A DNA stretch of 64,000 nucleotides. Source: Flavobacterium sp. NKUCC04_CG. Lineage in GTDB: Bacteria; Bacteroidota; Bacteroidia; Flavobacteriales; Flavobacteriaceae. The stretch covers positions 1 through 64,000 of the forward strand of contig NZ_JAHKRA010000001.1 in assembly GCF_019345525.1 (NCBI RefSeq), written 5' to 3'. Numbering within the stretch: position 1 is the first letter of the stretch; every line of letters begins with the position of its first letter. Of the stretch, positions 34,909 through 43,609 are shown piece after piece. The notes under the pieces are model-generated. The model did no database searches, was not told where the DNA came from, and worked only from the letters and a program-made list of their open reading frames with translations. The position numbers and the translations under genes are program-made.

Positions 34909-37900
34909 ATGAAAAAAATATACTCCCTAATACTATGGCTCTTATTCCCCCTGTTGTTACAGGCTCAGTATAAGATCAATACGATACTTGGTGATGGAAA
35001 TACCGCAATAAGCAATCAATCAATCGGAGGCAGTACCAGTATTGCTAGAGATAATCAAGGTAATTTTTATTTGGCTACAGCGGGTAGCCACGTCATTTTA
35101 AAAATTTCTACCGCTCAGGTAAAAACCGTTTTTGCCGGTAACGGTACGGCCGGTTTTAGTGGTGACAACGGTCTAGCTGCGGCTGCAACTCTAAATGCTC
35201 CGTCGAGCGTGAGCGTACAAGGAAACGATTTATATATAGCCGATCAAGGCAATAGACGCATTCGAAAAATAAATCTAAACACCAATATCATTACTACGGT
35301 AGCCGGCGACGGTACCGAAGAAATTACAGGAAATGGATTGGGTGGTTGCGTTGCTGTTGCTGTAGATAACCTGCTCAATATTTATGTGAGTACTGGAAGT
35401 AAAAACACCATCAAAAAAATAACTCCAACGGGTGTACACAGTACCTTTGCCGGTACAGGTACCGCTGGATATGACGCCAATCAAACGACAGCAACTGCAT
35501 CGCCTTTATATGCACCAGCTGCGCTGTTGATCAAAAACAACCACTTGTATATAGCCGATATGGGCAATCGTCGCATTCGAATGATTAACCTGACGACCCA
35601 TCTCATACGCACGGTTGCTGGAGACGGGACAACCAACATTATAGGTGATGGACTTGGCGGTTGCAACGGTGTTGCCGTGGACGACCAAAACAACATCTAT
35701 GTGAGTACGGGAGGAAAAAACATAATTCGAAAAATCACCCCAGAAGGTGTACACAGTACGATTGCTGGAACTGGAGTAGCTGGATTTAGCGGTGATGGCA
35801 GCACGGCAACATCAGCACTTTTAAAAGGTCCTAGTGGTTTACTTTATTCCAATGCCAAACTCTATGTGACCGATTTGGGTAATTACCGCGTTCGAAGCTT
35901 AGTAAACCTCAACTTTCAACCCAATTCCAGTGGTGTTTTATTTGTAAAAAAAGGCAGCACGGGTACAGGAGACAGCTGGAACAATGCCGTAGGCGAATTG
36001 GCTGATGCCTTAGAATGGGCTAAAGACCGAGCAGTTGACACCCCTTGGACTTTACAAAATCCGTTGCAAATTTGGGTTGCTGCTGGAACATACGTACCGC
36101 AATATAAATTGGCAAATCTGGATTCAAACAACAACCCTACTACCACTCGAGATCAGACGTTTTTAATTCCAAATAACGTTTATCTATATGGTGGTTTTGC
36201 TGGGCATGAAGCCTTAGAAACGGACCGAATTTGGAATGCGAATACGACCGTCTTAAGCGGCGATTTGACCGGAAATGATTTGGCCAACTCCTTTGACAAT
36301 CACACCGAAAACGCTTATCACGTTGTTTGCGCTATTGATGTTAACACCACTTTGGATGGGTTTACCATTAGCGGAGGAAGCACCTCCACCCAAGGATCGG
36401 TGTTGTTTAATCAAAAACATATTTATAAAACCTCCGGAGCCGGAATAGTCAGTTACTATTCGACGGTAAAGCTATTTAACGTCACTTTGGAGAAAAACAA
36501 AGCAACGGCCGCAGCGGCTGCCTATATTAATCAAAGCATCTTGACATTTAAAAACAGTATTGCTCGAAATAATTTGGCGACCAATATGACCTGTTTTTCA
36601 ATTTCGAATTCCTCTACGGTTAAGATTCTCAACAGTGCATTTTATAACAATACGGCTACTAACTTGTATGCTGTTTTGATCAACAACCAATCCAGCACTA
36701 CCATAACCAATAGTGTGTTTACAAAAAACAGCTCGCAAACAATATCCCCTATACAAGGCACTATGATGTCCGATGCATCTCCCGTTAAAATTTATAACAG
36801 TATTATATGGGACAACACCACCGGATCGGGCCCTTTTAGCGCGACTAATTTTACGGTTACAAACAACATACTACCGCAACCGCTAACAAACAATTGGAAC
36901 ATAAACCCCGAATTTACCGATGCAGCCAACGGTGATTTTAGCTTAAAAATTACGAGCCAGGCAAGAAACAGAGGTCAAAACTCCCTTTATACCGCAACTG
37001 GAGGTGACTTGGCCAACGACAAAGATTTGGCCCATTTTTCGCGTTTGATGGAAACCCAAATCGATTTAGGTCCTTACGAACTTCAAGTGCCCCTATTGCC
37101 GTTATCAGCGGTTTTCAGCGATACCCAAATTCTGTGTTATGGACAAAACACAGGAGCCATTTCCACTACGGTAACGGGCGGGATTCCTCCTTATACTTAT
37201 TTATGGCTCGACACGCCTTCAACAGCAAGTGCGAGAACTGATTTAGCAGCAGGACCTTATTCCTTAACCGTTACTGATGCTATCGGAGGCTCCGTTACGG
37301 TGCTTACCACATTAACGCAACCTGCGAGTGCTTTAACGATCACCGAAACTATTAGCCCAATTAGTTGTTATGCAACGGCTACAGCTGCAGTCGAAATCGA
37401 TGTCACTGGAGGAACTGCTCCTTATACATACACTTGGACAGGCAGTACTTCTACCACTGCGACTGCGACTGATTTGACTGCCGGCAGTTATACCGTAACC
37501 GTAACCGACGCGAACGGGTGTAGTACATTTAAACAGTTTACCCTGATACAACCGAGCCCACTAACTGCAGAAGTGACACAAACCAACATACTTTGCCATG
37601 GGACTGCCACGGGTGTGGCTTCGGTAAATGCCGATGGAGGAACAGCTCCGTATTCTTATTTATGGTCTAACGGTGCCACTTCACCATCCATTAATGCGCT
37701 TACAGCCGGTACTTATACGGTGGTGGTGACCGATCGCCATGCTTGCACTACGAGCAGCAGTGTCACTATTTCGCAAACCGATGCCTTGCAACTGACAAGT
37801 ACGCAAACCAATATGGGTTGTAGCGGTGGTACTGACGGAACTGCCAACATAACCGTTACAGGAGGTAGCGCACCTTATACCTACAGTTGGATGCCAAATA

Positions 37901-39582
37901 TTAGCGATCAAAGTACTGCAACGGCATTGACAGCCGGTACTTATACGGTAACGGTAACCGACGCCAACGGATGCAGTCAATCCCATGAGATCACTATTCT
38001 AGACGATGCCCTTACCACCATTTGGGATGGAGCAACATGGAGTAACGGAACACCTAATTCTTTAGAATACAGAGCTGTATTTAGAGGAGATTACAATTCC
38101 ATCTCCAATTTAGAAGCCTGTAGTGTTTTAGTAGAGAGCCCTGCCCAAGTTCGTATTCAAGCTGGACATACCCTTACGGTAAATCACGGTGTGGATATCG
38201 AAATCGGTGCTGAATTTATACTTGAAGATCAAGCGAATTTATTGCAATTAAGCGACGATGCTAATTCCGGTTTGGCCACGGTTATAAGCAAAAGTGATCC
38301 GATGAGATGGTTGGATTATACCATTTGGTCGTCGCCAGTAACGGGACAAAAGGCGTTTGCCTTTTCACCGGCAACAATCAGTACGCGTATTTACACCTAT
38401 AAAGGTCCCTTAGGAACCATCAATCAGTCTCCGATAGACAATACTATATTATCCAATACTTCTCTAATGGAAGTGGGTTATGGCTATTTCTTTAGAGCAC
38501 CCAATTCGTATTCGTTACTAAGCGTTCCGACGGCTTATGAAGGTCGATTTAGCGGTGTCTTAAACAACGGAATGGTTACGGTTAACACCTATACCGGCGA
38601 TTATACTTCTATAGGAAATCCATATCCTTCTGCTTTGGACCTAACGGCTTTAGTAAGCGATTATGATGCGACCTTGTATTTCTATACCAACTCGTATCCT
38701 TATGTTGACGGTGCTTATACTGGAAACAACTACGCCAGCTATAACAGCACGGGAGCTACTGCTTCAGGAAATGGTGTGGTACCCACTTCTGTCATCCAAA
38801 AAGGACAAGGATTTATTATTGAAACCCTGGCCACTGAAGTGGAGTTCAACAATTCGATGCGGGTAAACAATGCTGAAGTTTTTATGAGAGAAAATCTTAT
38901 TGAACGACACAGGTATTGGATTGACTTAAAAGACGAGCAAGGCGATGCGTTATACAATCAAATGTTAATCGGGTATATCGAAAGGGCTACCAATGGTTTT
39001 GACAACGGAAAAGACGCCAAACTCTTTGGTCATAATGGCAGCTCCGTTTACAGTTTAATCGATCAAGATGAAAACGCCTATGTCATTCAAGCTAAGGGAT
39101 TGCCTTTTGTTAATACAGACGTGGTTCGCCTTGGATTTAAAGCTGAAAAGCCGAGCACTTTTACGCTTAAATTGAATCATTTTGATGGTTTATTTACGGA
39201 AAATCAAAGTATTATTATAAAAGATGCTACGCTAAACATCGAGCAGGATTTGCGTTTGGGCGACTATGTATTTAGCAGTGAGGCCGGTGTTTTCAACAAC
39301 CGCTTTGAAATTATTTACAAGTCTCAACAACTCAGCACAAATAAACCGACAGCTGTGAGAGATTGGCTGGCTTATAAAAAAGGTGAGGTGTTCGAAATTC
39401 ACAGTACAGGCTTTGATATTCAAAACATTGAAGTGTATGATATGACTGGTAAAAGACTCTTTAAATCGGCTAAAATCGATGCCAATAGTTATGTATTACC
39501 ACAAATCAATAACCAGCAAATATTGATTATCAAACTGCAAACTATGGGCAACCAGACCTTTTACAAAAAAGTAAAAAACTAA
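34909..39582 (+). CDS. Large T9SS surface protein with NHL, beta-helix and SprB repeats
   Basis: The 1557-residue protein starts with a signal peptide (MKKIYSLILWLLFPLLLQAQ). Residues about 25-330 hold NHL-type beta-propeller repeats (GNRRIRKINLNTN, FAGNGTAGFSGDNG, several copies). About 340-720 is a parallel beta-helix (VKKGSTGTGDSWNNAVGELA, WVAAGTYVPQY). About 735-1030 has four SprB-type repeats (CYGQNTGAISTTVTGGIPPY, YTVTVTDANGCS). A long region with a typical domain before the sorting signal follows (WDGATWSNGTPNS), and the last about 75 residues are a T9SS type A sorting domain (VYDMTGKRLFKSAKIDANSY, ending KKVKN). It is therefore likely exported by the type IX system and surface-anchored, with a role in adhesion or gliding by analogy with SprB. 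Confidence 0.92.
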   Translation: MKKIYSLILWLLFPLLLQAQYKINTILGDGNTAISNQSIGGSTSIARDNQGNFYLATAGSHVILKISTAQVKTVFAGNGTAGFSGDNGLAAAATLNAPSSVSVQGNDLYIADQGNRRIRKINLNTNIITTVAGDGTEEITGNGLGGCVAVAVDNLLNIYVSTGSKNTIKKITPTGVHSTFAGTGTAGYDANQTTATASPLYAPAALLIKNNHLYIADMGNRRIRMINLTTHLIRTVAGDGTTNIIGDGLGGCNGVAVDDQNNIYVSTGGKNIIRKITPEGVHSTIAGTGVAGFSGDGSTATSALLKGPSGLLYSNAKLYVTDLGNYRVRSLVNLNFQPNSSGVLFVKKGSTGTGDSWNNAVGELADALEWAKDRAVDTPWTLQNPLQIWVAAGTYVPQYKLANLDSNNNPTTTRDQTFLIPNNVYLYGGFAGHEALETDRIWNANTTVLSGDLTGNDLANSFDNHTENAYHVVCAIDVNTTLDGFTISGGSTSTQGSVLFNQKHIYKTSGAGIVSYYSTVKLFNVTLEKNKATAAAAAYINQSILTFKNSIARNNLATNMTCFSISNSSTVKILNSAFYNNTATNLYAVLINNQSSTTITNSVFTKNSSQTISPIQGTMMSDASPVKIYNSIIWDNTTGSGPFSATNFTVTNNILPQPLTNNWNINPEFTDAANGDFSLKITSQARNRGQNSLYTATGGDLANDKDLAHFSRLMETQIDLGPYELQVPLLPLSAVFSDTQILCYGQNTGAISTTVTGGIPPYTYLWLDTPSTASARTDLAAGPYSLTVTDAIGGSVTVLTTLTQPASALTITETISPISCYATATAAVEIDVTGGTAPYTYTWTGSTSTTATATDLTAGSYTVTVTDANGCSTFKQFTLIQPSPLTAEVTQTNILCHGTATGVASVNADGGTAPYSYLWSNGATSPSINALTAGTYTVVVTDRHACTTSSSVTISQTDALQLTSTQTNMGCSGGTDGTANITVTGGSAPYTYSWMPNISDQSTATALTAGTYTVTVTDANGCSQSHEITILDDALTTIWDGATWSNGTPNSLEYRAVFRGDYNSISNLEACSVLVESPAQVRIQAGHTLTVNHGVDIEIGAEFILEDQANLLQLSDDANSGLATVISKSDPMRWLDYTIWSSPVTGQKAFAFSPATISTRIYTYKGPLGTINQSPIDNTILSNTSLMEVGYGYFFRAPNSYSLLSVPTAYEGRFSGVLNNGMVTVNTYTGDYTSIGNPYPSALDLTALVSDYDATLYFYTNSYPYVDGAYTGNNYASYNSTGATASGNGVVPTSVIQKGQGFIIETLATEVEFNNSMRVNNAEVFMRENLIERHRYWIDLKDEQGDALYNQMLIGYIERATNGFDNGKDAKLFGHNGSSVYSLIDQDENAYVIQAKGLPFVNTDVVRLGFKAEKPSTFTLKLNHFDGLFTENQSIIIKDATLNIEQDLRLGDYVFSSEAGVFNNRFEIIYKSQQLSTNKPTAVRDWLAYKKGEVFEIHSTGFDIQNIEVYDMTGKRLFKSAKIDANSYVLPQINNQQILIIKLQTMGNQTFYKKVKN

Positions 39583-39596
39583 CCAACTAACCAACA

Positions 39597-39623
39597 ATCC
39601 GTCTCCGATTTACGGAGACGGAT
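39597..39623 (+). terminator. Terminator after the SprB-repeat gene
   Basis: Perfect 11-bp stem ATCCGTCTCCG / CGGAGACGGAT with a 5-nt loop, followed by TTTAAT. It lies 15 bp after the stop codon. Confidence 0.75.
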
Positions 39624-39638
39624 TTAATCATCATTCTT

Positions 39639-39872
39639 ATGAAAAAATATTTTAAAACCCTATCCCTACTCGGTTTATTAGTCTGTTTTCAAACTGCTAT
39701 CTATGCAGGACCTCTAGACCCTCCGGGCGATCGTGACGAGCCAGAAGAAGAGCCTGTTCCCATAGACGATTACTTACCCTATTTATTAGCAGCCGGTGCG
39801 CTAGTAGGCGCTTTTACGCTTTACAAAAGCACTAAAGCTCAAGATAAACGACCAAGACGAAGTGAATATTAG
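39639..39872 (+). CDS. Small secreted or membrane-anchored protein
   Basis: A 77-residue protein with a signal peptide (FKTLSLLGLLVCFQTAIYAG), an acidic proline-rich stretch (PPGDRDEPEEEPVPIDDY) and a C-terminal hydrophobic segment (LLAAGALVGAFTLY) ending in a basic tail (KRPRRSEY). Small proteins of this layout commonly follow T9SS-secreted protein genes in flavobacteria. Function is unknown. It lies between the SprB-gene terminator and its own terminator at 39881-39903, so it probably has its own regulation or is reached by read-through. Confidence 0.72.
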   Translation: MKKYFKTLSLLGLLVCFQTAIYAGPLDPPGDRDEPEEEPVPIDDYLPYLLAAGALVGAFTLYKSTKAQDKRPRRSEY

Positions 39873-39880
39873 TCATCACC

Positions 39881-39903
39881 ATCCCCAGTAAATAACTGGG
39901 GAT
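39881..39903 (+). terminator. Terminator after the 77-residue gene
   Basis: ATCCCCAGT / ACTGGGGAT form a 9-bp stem with a 5-nt loop, followed by TTTTTATTTT. Confidence 0.85.
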
Positions 39904-40097
39904 TTTTATTTTGGTATATATCCCTGAAATACAAGCCCGAGGAGAATCCGTTTTCATCCGTAAACACCGGGTTTAAAAAAATTACTATCTTTATTGCAAC
40001 TGGCAAAATGTGCCTTAAAAAAAGCCTTCAAACCCCTTGAAAAATCTCAAATCGTCATCTATAAATAAAAATTTAACAAAATCTCATTAAAATAAAA

Positions 40098-40105
40098 TAT
40101 ATTTG
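40098..40105 (+). promoter_or_regulatory. -7 element of the AraC-type gene
   Basis: TATATTTG fits TAnnTTTG and lies 64 bp before the start codon. A -33 TTG is not evident at the expected distance. Confidence 0.5.
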
Positions 40106-40168
40106 TACCATTACACCTATTAATCACAAAACCTTAACGTCGCTATTTGAAAGGCGTAAAAACTAATC

Positions 40169-41035
40169 ATGCTTAATCCTAACATTCACCCAAACTTTAT
40201 TACACAATTAAAAAGCATTTGTTTACTGAGTTTAGACAGCTTGTTAACGAATTTCCCCGAAGTACTTACCGACCAGAGATGGCCGTGTTATTCGATACTT
40301 TGGACTGGAAAACAAGAATACACTCATGTAATTAATACAACAACGGTTTTAATTCCTGAAAATCATTTTCTTTTTATAGGTCCAAACAAACTACATCATT
40401 TTTTAACTCAGAAAAACAAACATGCCTATTTGTTAATTTTTAGTGCTTTTTTCTACGCTAGAACTGATTTGGAAATTTTCCAATTAGAAAACAACCCGCT
40501 CTTCGCCAATAACGATCGCTTTTATAAAGCTAAAAATTTTATAGATAAGATATCGGTGTTTAAAAATGCCTATTTTCGGTACCTAGCCGATTCGGAAATT
40601 TCATTGACAAATCCGATTAAAAGGGGCATTGCTCACAATATAGTAGAACGGATCATACTCAACGGATTGGAAGAGAACGACGTGGTTATTCAAGACACTT
40701 CCCTAGATATTTCTGAATTTAAAATCGCTTCTGCCTTTAAAAAAATGGCCTTGGAAAAGGTTATTGAAGAGAAGAATGTTGGCTATTATTCTGACCGATT
40801 AAACATCACCAAACGCAGTCTAGACAAGGCTACTGAACGTGTTTTTGGCAAAAAGGCCAAGGCGATTTTGATTGATTTATTGATTGAAAAATCGAAGATA
40901 TTCTTAGCCAATACCGATCGAACAGTGAAGGATATTTGCATCGAATTGGGCTTTAGTCAGGAAACTAATTTCAGTTCTTTTTTTAAGAATTACACCAACG
41001 AATCGCCCTCAGAATTTAGGAATAAATACCTTTAA
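40169..41035 (+). CDS. AraC-family regulator, probable activator of the pilus operon
   Basis: The 288-residue protein ends in an AraC-type double helix-turn-helix (about 190-288: IDLLIEKSKIFLANTDRTVK, DICIELGFSQETNFSSFFKN, ESPSEFRNKYL). The N-terminal part (about 30-150) is a cupin-like sensor region (TVLIPENHFLFIGPNKLHHF). It lies 118 bp upstream of the pilin gene in the same direction. AraC activators linked to pilin genes are common (for example ToxT and Rns in enteric bacteria), so activation of the neighbouring operon is likely, although by inference. Confidence 0.85.
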   Translation: MLNPNIHPNFITQLKSICLLSLDSLLTNFPEVLTDQRWPCYSILWTGKQEYTHVINTTTVLIPENHFLFIGPNKLHHFLTQKNKHAYLLIFSAFFYARTDLEIFQLENNPLFANNDRFYKAKNFIDKISVFKNAYFRYLADSEISLTNPIKRGIAHNIVERIILNGLEENDVVIQDTSLDISEFKIASAFKKMALEKVIEEKNVGYYSDRLNITKRSLDKATERVFGKKAKAILIDLLIEKSKIFLANTDRTVKDICIELGFSQETNFSSFFKNYTNESPSEFRNKYL

Positions 41036-41077
41036 AAAAATGATATTTATCATCTATTAATTGTCTTTTTTCATCAG

Positions 41078-41105
41078 TTGTTATTAAAAACTCGCATTAC
41101 ATTTG
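41078..41105 (+). promoter_or_regulatory. Promoter of the pilin operon
   Basis: TACATTTG (41098-41105) fits TAnnTTTG and TTG (41078-41080) lies 17 nt upstream. The start at 41154 was chosen because the earlier ATG at 41103 lies within the -7 element. Confidence 0.75.
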
Positions 41106-41153
41106 CATCGCTTCAAATCACACACCCAGGAGCACTTTAATAACGACAAAAAA

Positions 41154-41696
41154 ATGAAAAAAACACTTCTATTCAGCGCGTTACTTGCAGTAACAGCTTT
41201 TACAGCAACAGCACAATCTAGTGCAGAAGTAGCTTTATCGGTAACGTTACACCCTATCCAAACTATCGAAATTAATTCCGGTAAGCGTGTAAACTTAGAC
41301 TATGTAGAGAAAGACCATTATACCAATGGGGTTACGTCTGATCAACTTGACCACCTTAGTATCTACAGTACTGGAGCTTTTGCAGTAAATGTAAGATCTA
41401 CAGCTACAACATTGAAAAATCCTAACACCGCAGTAGTTACGACAGATATTGCAGCAAAGGATATTAAAATTACACCATCTTTGGGTTCTTCTGAATTAAG
41501 AGGTTCCGTTTTAAAAACGGTTAGACTTTCTATTGAACCACAATTGTTGATTTCAAACACTAAAGGTGGATTTGATAAAAAGTTCAACATTAACTATGCA
41601 GCTGCAGGTGCAGACAAATATGTTAATAAGTACTTTAAAGAAGAAAGTCCTACTGTTTATTCGACTACAGTAGTTTATACTATCGAAGCTCAATAA
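41154..41696 (+). CDS. Pilin-like secreted protein (first subunit of the chaperone-usher-like operon)
   Basis: A 180-residue protein starting MKKTLLFSALLAVTAFTATA with signal cleavage before QSSAEV. The mature part is all beta-type sequence: VALSVTLHPIQTIEINSGKR, YSTGAFAVNVRSTATTL, and it ends with alternating hydrophobic residues TVYSTTVVYTIEAQ. This ending resembles the C-terminal donor/acceptor strand of chaperone-usher subunits of the DUF4402/SCPU kind and matches the end of the protein at 42568-43605. A terminator at 41726-41765 directly follows, so this gene would be made in excess of the rest, as for a major pilin. Assembly into a pilus is inference. Confidence 0.72.
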   Translation: MKKTLLFSALLAVTAFTATAQSSAEVALSVTLHPIQTIEINSGKRVNLDYVEKDHYTNGVTSDQLDHLSIYSTGAFAVNVRSTATTLKNPNTAVVTTDIAAKDIKITPSLGSSELRGSVLKTVRLSIEPQLLISNTKGGFDKKFNINYAAAGADKYVNKYFKEESPTVYSTTVVYTIEAQ

Positions 41697-41725
41697 TAAA
41701 TAATCACTTTATTATTTTCACTAAG

Positions 41726-41765
41726 AGAGCAATTAGAAAACACCCTTTTTAATTGCTCTTTTTAC
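41726..41765 (+). terminator. Intra-operon terminator between pilin and chaperone genes
   Basis: AGAGCAATT (41726-41734) pairs with AATTGCTCT (41751-41759) and is followed by a T-run (TTTTT). Incomplete termination here would lower expression of the chaperone, second subunit and usher relative to the first subunit. Confidence 0.78.
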
Positions 41766-41774
41766 TTTATTACT

Positions 41775-42575
41775 ATGATTGCATTCCGCAGATTTTCAAC
41801 AATTCTACTACTGGTTTTGGCTTATACAAGCATTCAAGCCCAATCTGGTATTTCCGTAAGTCCACCGCGAAATTACTTTACCGTAGCAGCAGGACAAAGC
41901 GAAAGCAAAAAGATATTGGTCAGTAATCCAAGTAAAACGACACGCTTGGATTTGGCCGTATCTTTAAATGATTGGAATTACGATTCCTATGGTAGTAATT
42001 TGATTCACGACGCGGGTACACTACCCAATTCGTGCGCCAATTGGATTTCTATTTTACCGCAATCCTATTTCTCCTTGGCCCCCGGTGAAACCCATGAAAT
42101 GGAGTTAATTGTTTCACCTCCGCCTACTATTTCGGACCCCATTCCCGTTCATACAGCCATGTTGTATATCACTCAAATCAATCCTGAAGATGCGGTCAAT
42201 GAACACGGCGCCAACATCAAAGTTTCGGTGCGAACCGGTATCAAAATATACCAACGCTACCCCGGAGCTCGATTGCCACAACTGGAAATAGACAATTTCA
42301 GCTACAGTGATACTAAAGATTTACTACTCGAATTCACCAATAACGGTAATATTTGGGCAGATGGTACTTTAAATTGCGAACTGATCAATCAGGAAACCGG
42401 TGCGAAAACCCAATTATCCGACGCCGTTTTTTACACCATACCCAACGATTCTAGAAAGATAATCATTGCACTTCCAGATGATTTAGCCCCAGGTAAATAT
42501 ATCGCGACGGCTATTTTAAACTATGGTGATGATGCAACTATAAAAATGGCTGAATTAAGTTTTTCTCATGAGTAA
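41775..42575 (+). CDS. PapD-like periplasmic chaperone
   Basis: A 266-residue protein with a signal peptide (RFSTILLLVLAYTSIQAQ) followed by two immunoglobulin-like domains. The first (SGISVSPPRNYFTVAAGQSE, KKILVSNPSKTTRLDLAVSL, VHTAMLYITQINPED) shows the order of edge strand, LVSNPSK and the alternating hydrophobic G1-type strand typical of pilus chaperones. The second is near 160-260 (RLPQLEIDNFSYS, ITALPDDLAPGKYIATAIL-like). Such chaperones complete the fold of pilins by strand donation in the periplasm. Overlap of 8 bp with the next gene shows tight coupling. Confidence 0.78.
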   Translation: MIAFRRFSTILLLVLAYTSIQAQSGISVSPPRNYFTVAAGQSESKKILVSNPSKTTRLDLAVSLNDWNYDSYGSNLIHDAGTLPNSCANWISILPQSYFSLAPGETHEMELIVSPPPTISDPIPVHTAMLYITQINPEDAVNEHGANIKVSVRTGIKIYQRYPGARLPQLEIDNFSYSDTKDLLLEFTNNGNIWADGTLNCELINQETGAKTQLSDAVFYTIPNDSRKIIIALPDDLAPGKYIATAILNYGDDATIKMAELSFSHE

Positions 42576-43605
42576 AGCATTTCCTACCTCTTTAGCTAAA
42601 TGCGCCCTTTTCTTTATGGCACTGTTGTGTATAACAGTTGTTCAGGCTCAGCCGAATGTAGACATTAACACCTATTCTGATGGTTTTATTCCAATCAGTA
42701 GTTATCAGGGAATAACAAAAACAAACCACAGTAGCATACAAATGAACCTCCGAGGCAATTCAAACTTGGAGAATTGGACTCTAACAGTACGAATAACCAA
42801 TCCTATTCGCAATTCGGAAGGCAAAATATTTCCCGCTGATAAAATAGCTATGAGAATTAATCATATCGAAGGCAGCATACAGGGTATCACTCCAACGATA
42901 ACAACCATCGGAGCGAATCCCAATCCGATTTTTATGCAACAGTCCGATGTCCATTTAATACAAAATTCACCGTTAAAATTAGTCAGTCCTGCAGGTACCT
43001 ACAATCAAGTAAAAATAGTTTACGATATCATTATCGCAGGAGGTTCTTATTTACAAAATTTAAAAAGCTGGCAAAATTATACTTTTAACTGCCTAGTGAC
43101 CTTAAGAAATGCAGCCGGGAACATAGTTTCTCAAGATAATATCTCAAATTATTCCTTGCAAGTAATGCCTACGGACAGTCCGCCTATAGAGACCACCTAT
43201 GGAATTGAAGTCAATATTAATGCTAAAAACAGTATTTTAAATCTAAAAACCATTTCGGATTATGTATATGGAACACAAGTGCAATATGACAATGCTTTAA
43301 AAGTTATTGCTTCTACCCCATATTCTATACAGGTACGCTCGACCAGCGCTCAATTAACCGCAAACCAATTTGAATTACCTATCGGTATTATCAAATTGTC
43401 AGTAATAGATAGCAACACCACATCTCAGATCAGATCCGTCGATTTAAGCACCGCTTATCAAACGATTTACCAGAGCAATACCGCTAGTATGACACCTAAA
43501 TTTTTTCATTTAAAATACGCTACGCCTCCTAATGACTCCCGCTTATTAGAAGCTCAAGCAACTACATACACCACCACGTTAATCTATACGTTAACGCCAC
43601 AATAG
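42568..43605 (+). CDS. Second pilin- or adhesin-like secreted subunit
   Basis: A 345-residue protein with signal peptide (CALFFMALLCITVVQAQ). Two beta-rich halves are visible: about 20-200 (LENWTLTVRITNPIRN, YNQVKIVYDIIIAGGSYL) and about 205-345 (YGIEVNINAKNSILNLKTIS, STPYSIQVRSTSAQL). The second half ends TTYTTTLIYTLTPQ, matching the end of the first subunit (TVYSTTVVYTIEAQ). A two-domain subunit with one pilin-like C-terminal domain fits a tip adhesin. No binding motif was recognised. It overlaps the chaperone gene and is followed 4 bp later by the usher-like gene. Confidence 0.72.
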   Translation: MSKAFPTSLAKCALFFMALLCITVVQAQPNVDINTYSDGFIPISSYQGITKTNHSSIQMNLRGNSNLENWTLTVRITNPIRNSEGKIFPADKIAMRINHIEGSIQGITPTITTIGANPNPIFMQQSDVHLIQNSPLKLVSPAGTYNQVKIVYDIIIAGGSYLQNLKSWQNYTFNCLVTLRNAAGNIVSQDNISNYSLQVMPTDSPPIETTYGIEVNINAKNSILNLKTISDYVYGTQVQYDNALKVIASTPYSIQVRSTSAQLTANQFELPIGIIKLSVIDSNTTSQIRSVDLSTAYQTIYQSNTASMTPKFFHLKYATPPNDSRLLEAQATTYTTTLIYTLTPQ

Positions 43606-43609
43606 ATCG

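Noticed and set aside
41103..41153. Upstream extension of the first pilin-like protein
   Set aside because: The start codon overlaps the -7 element and the extension would hide the signal peptide.
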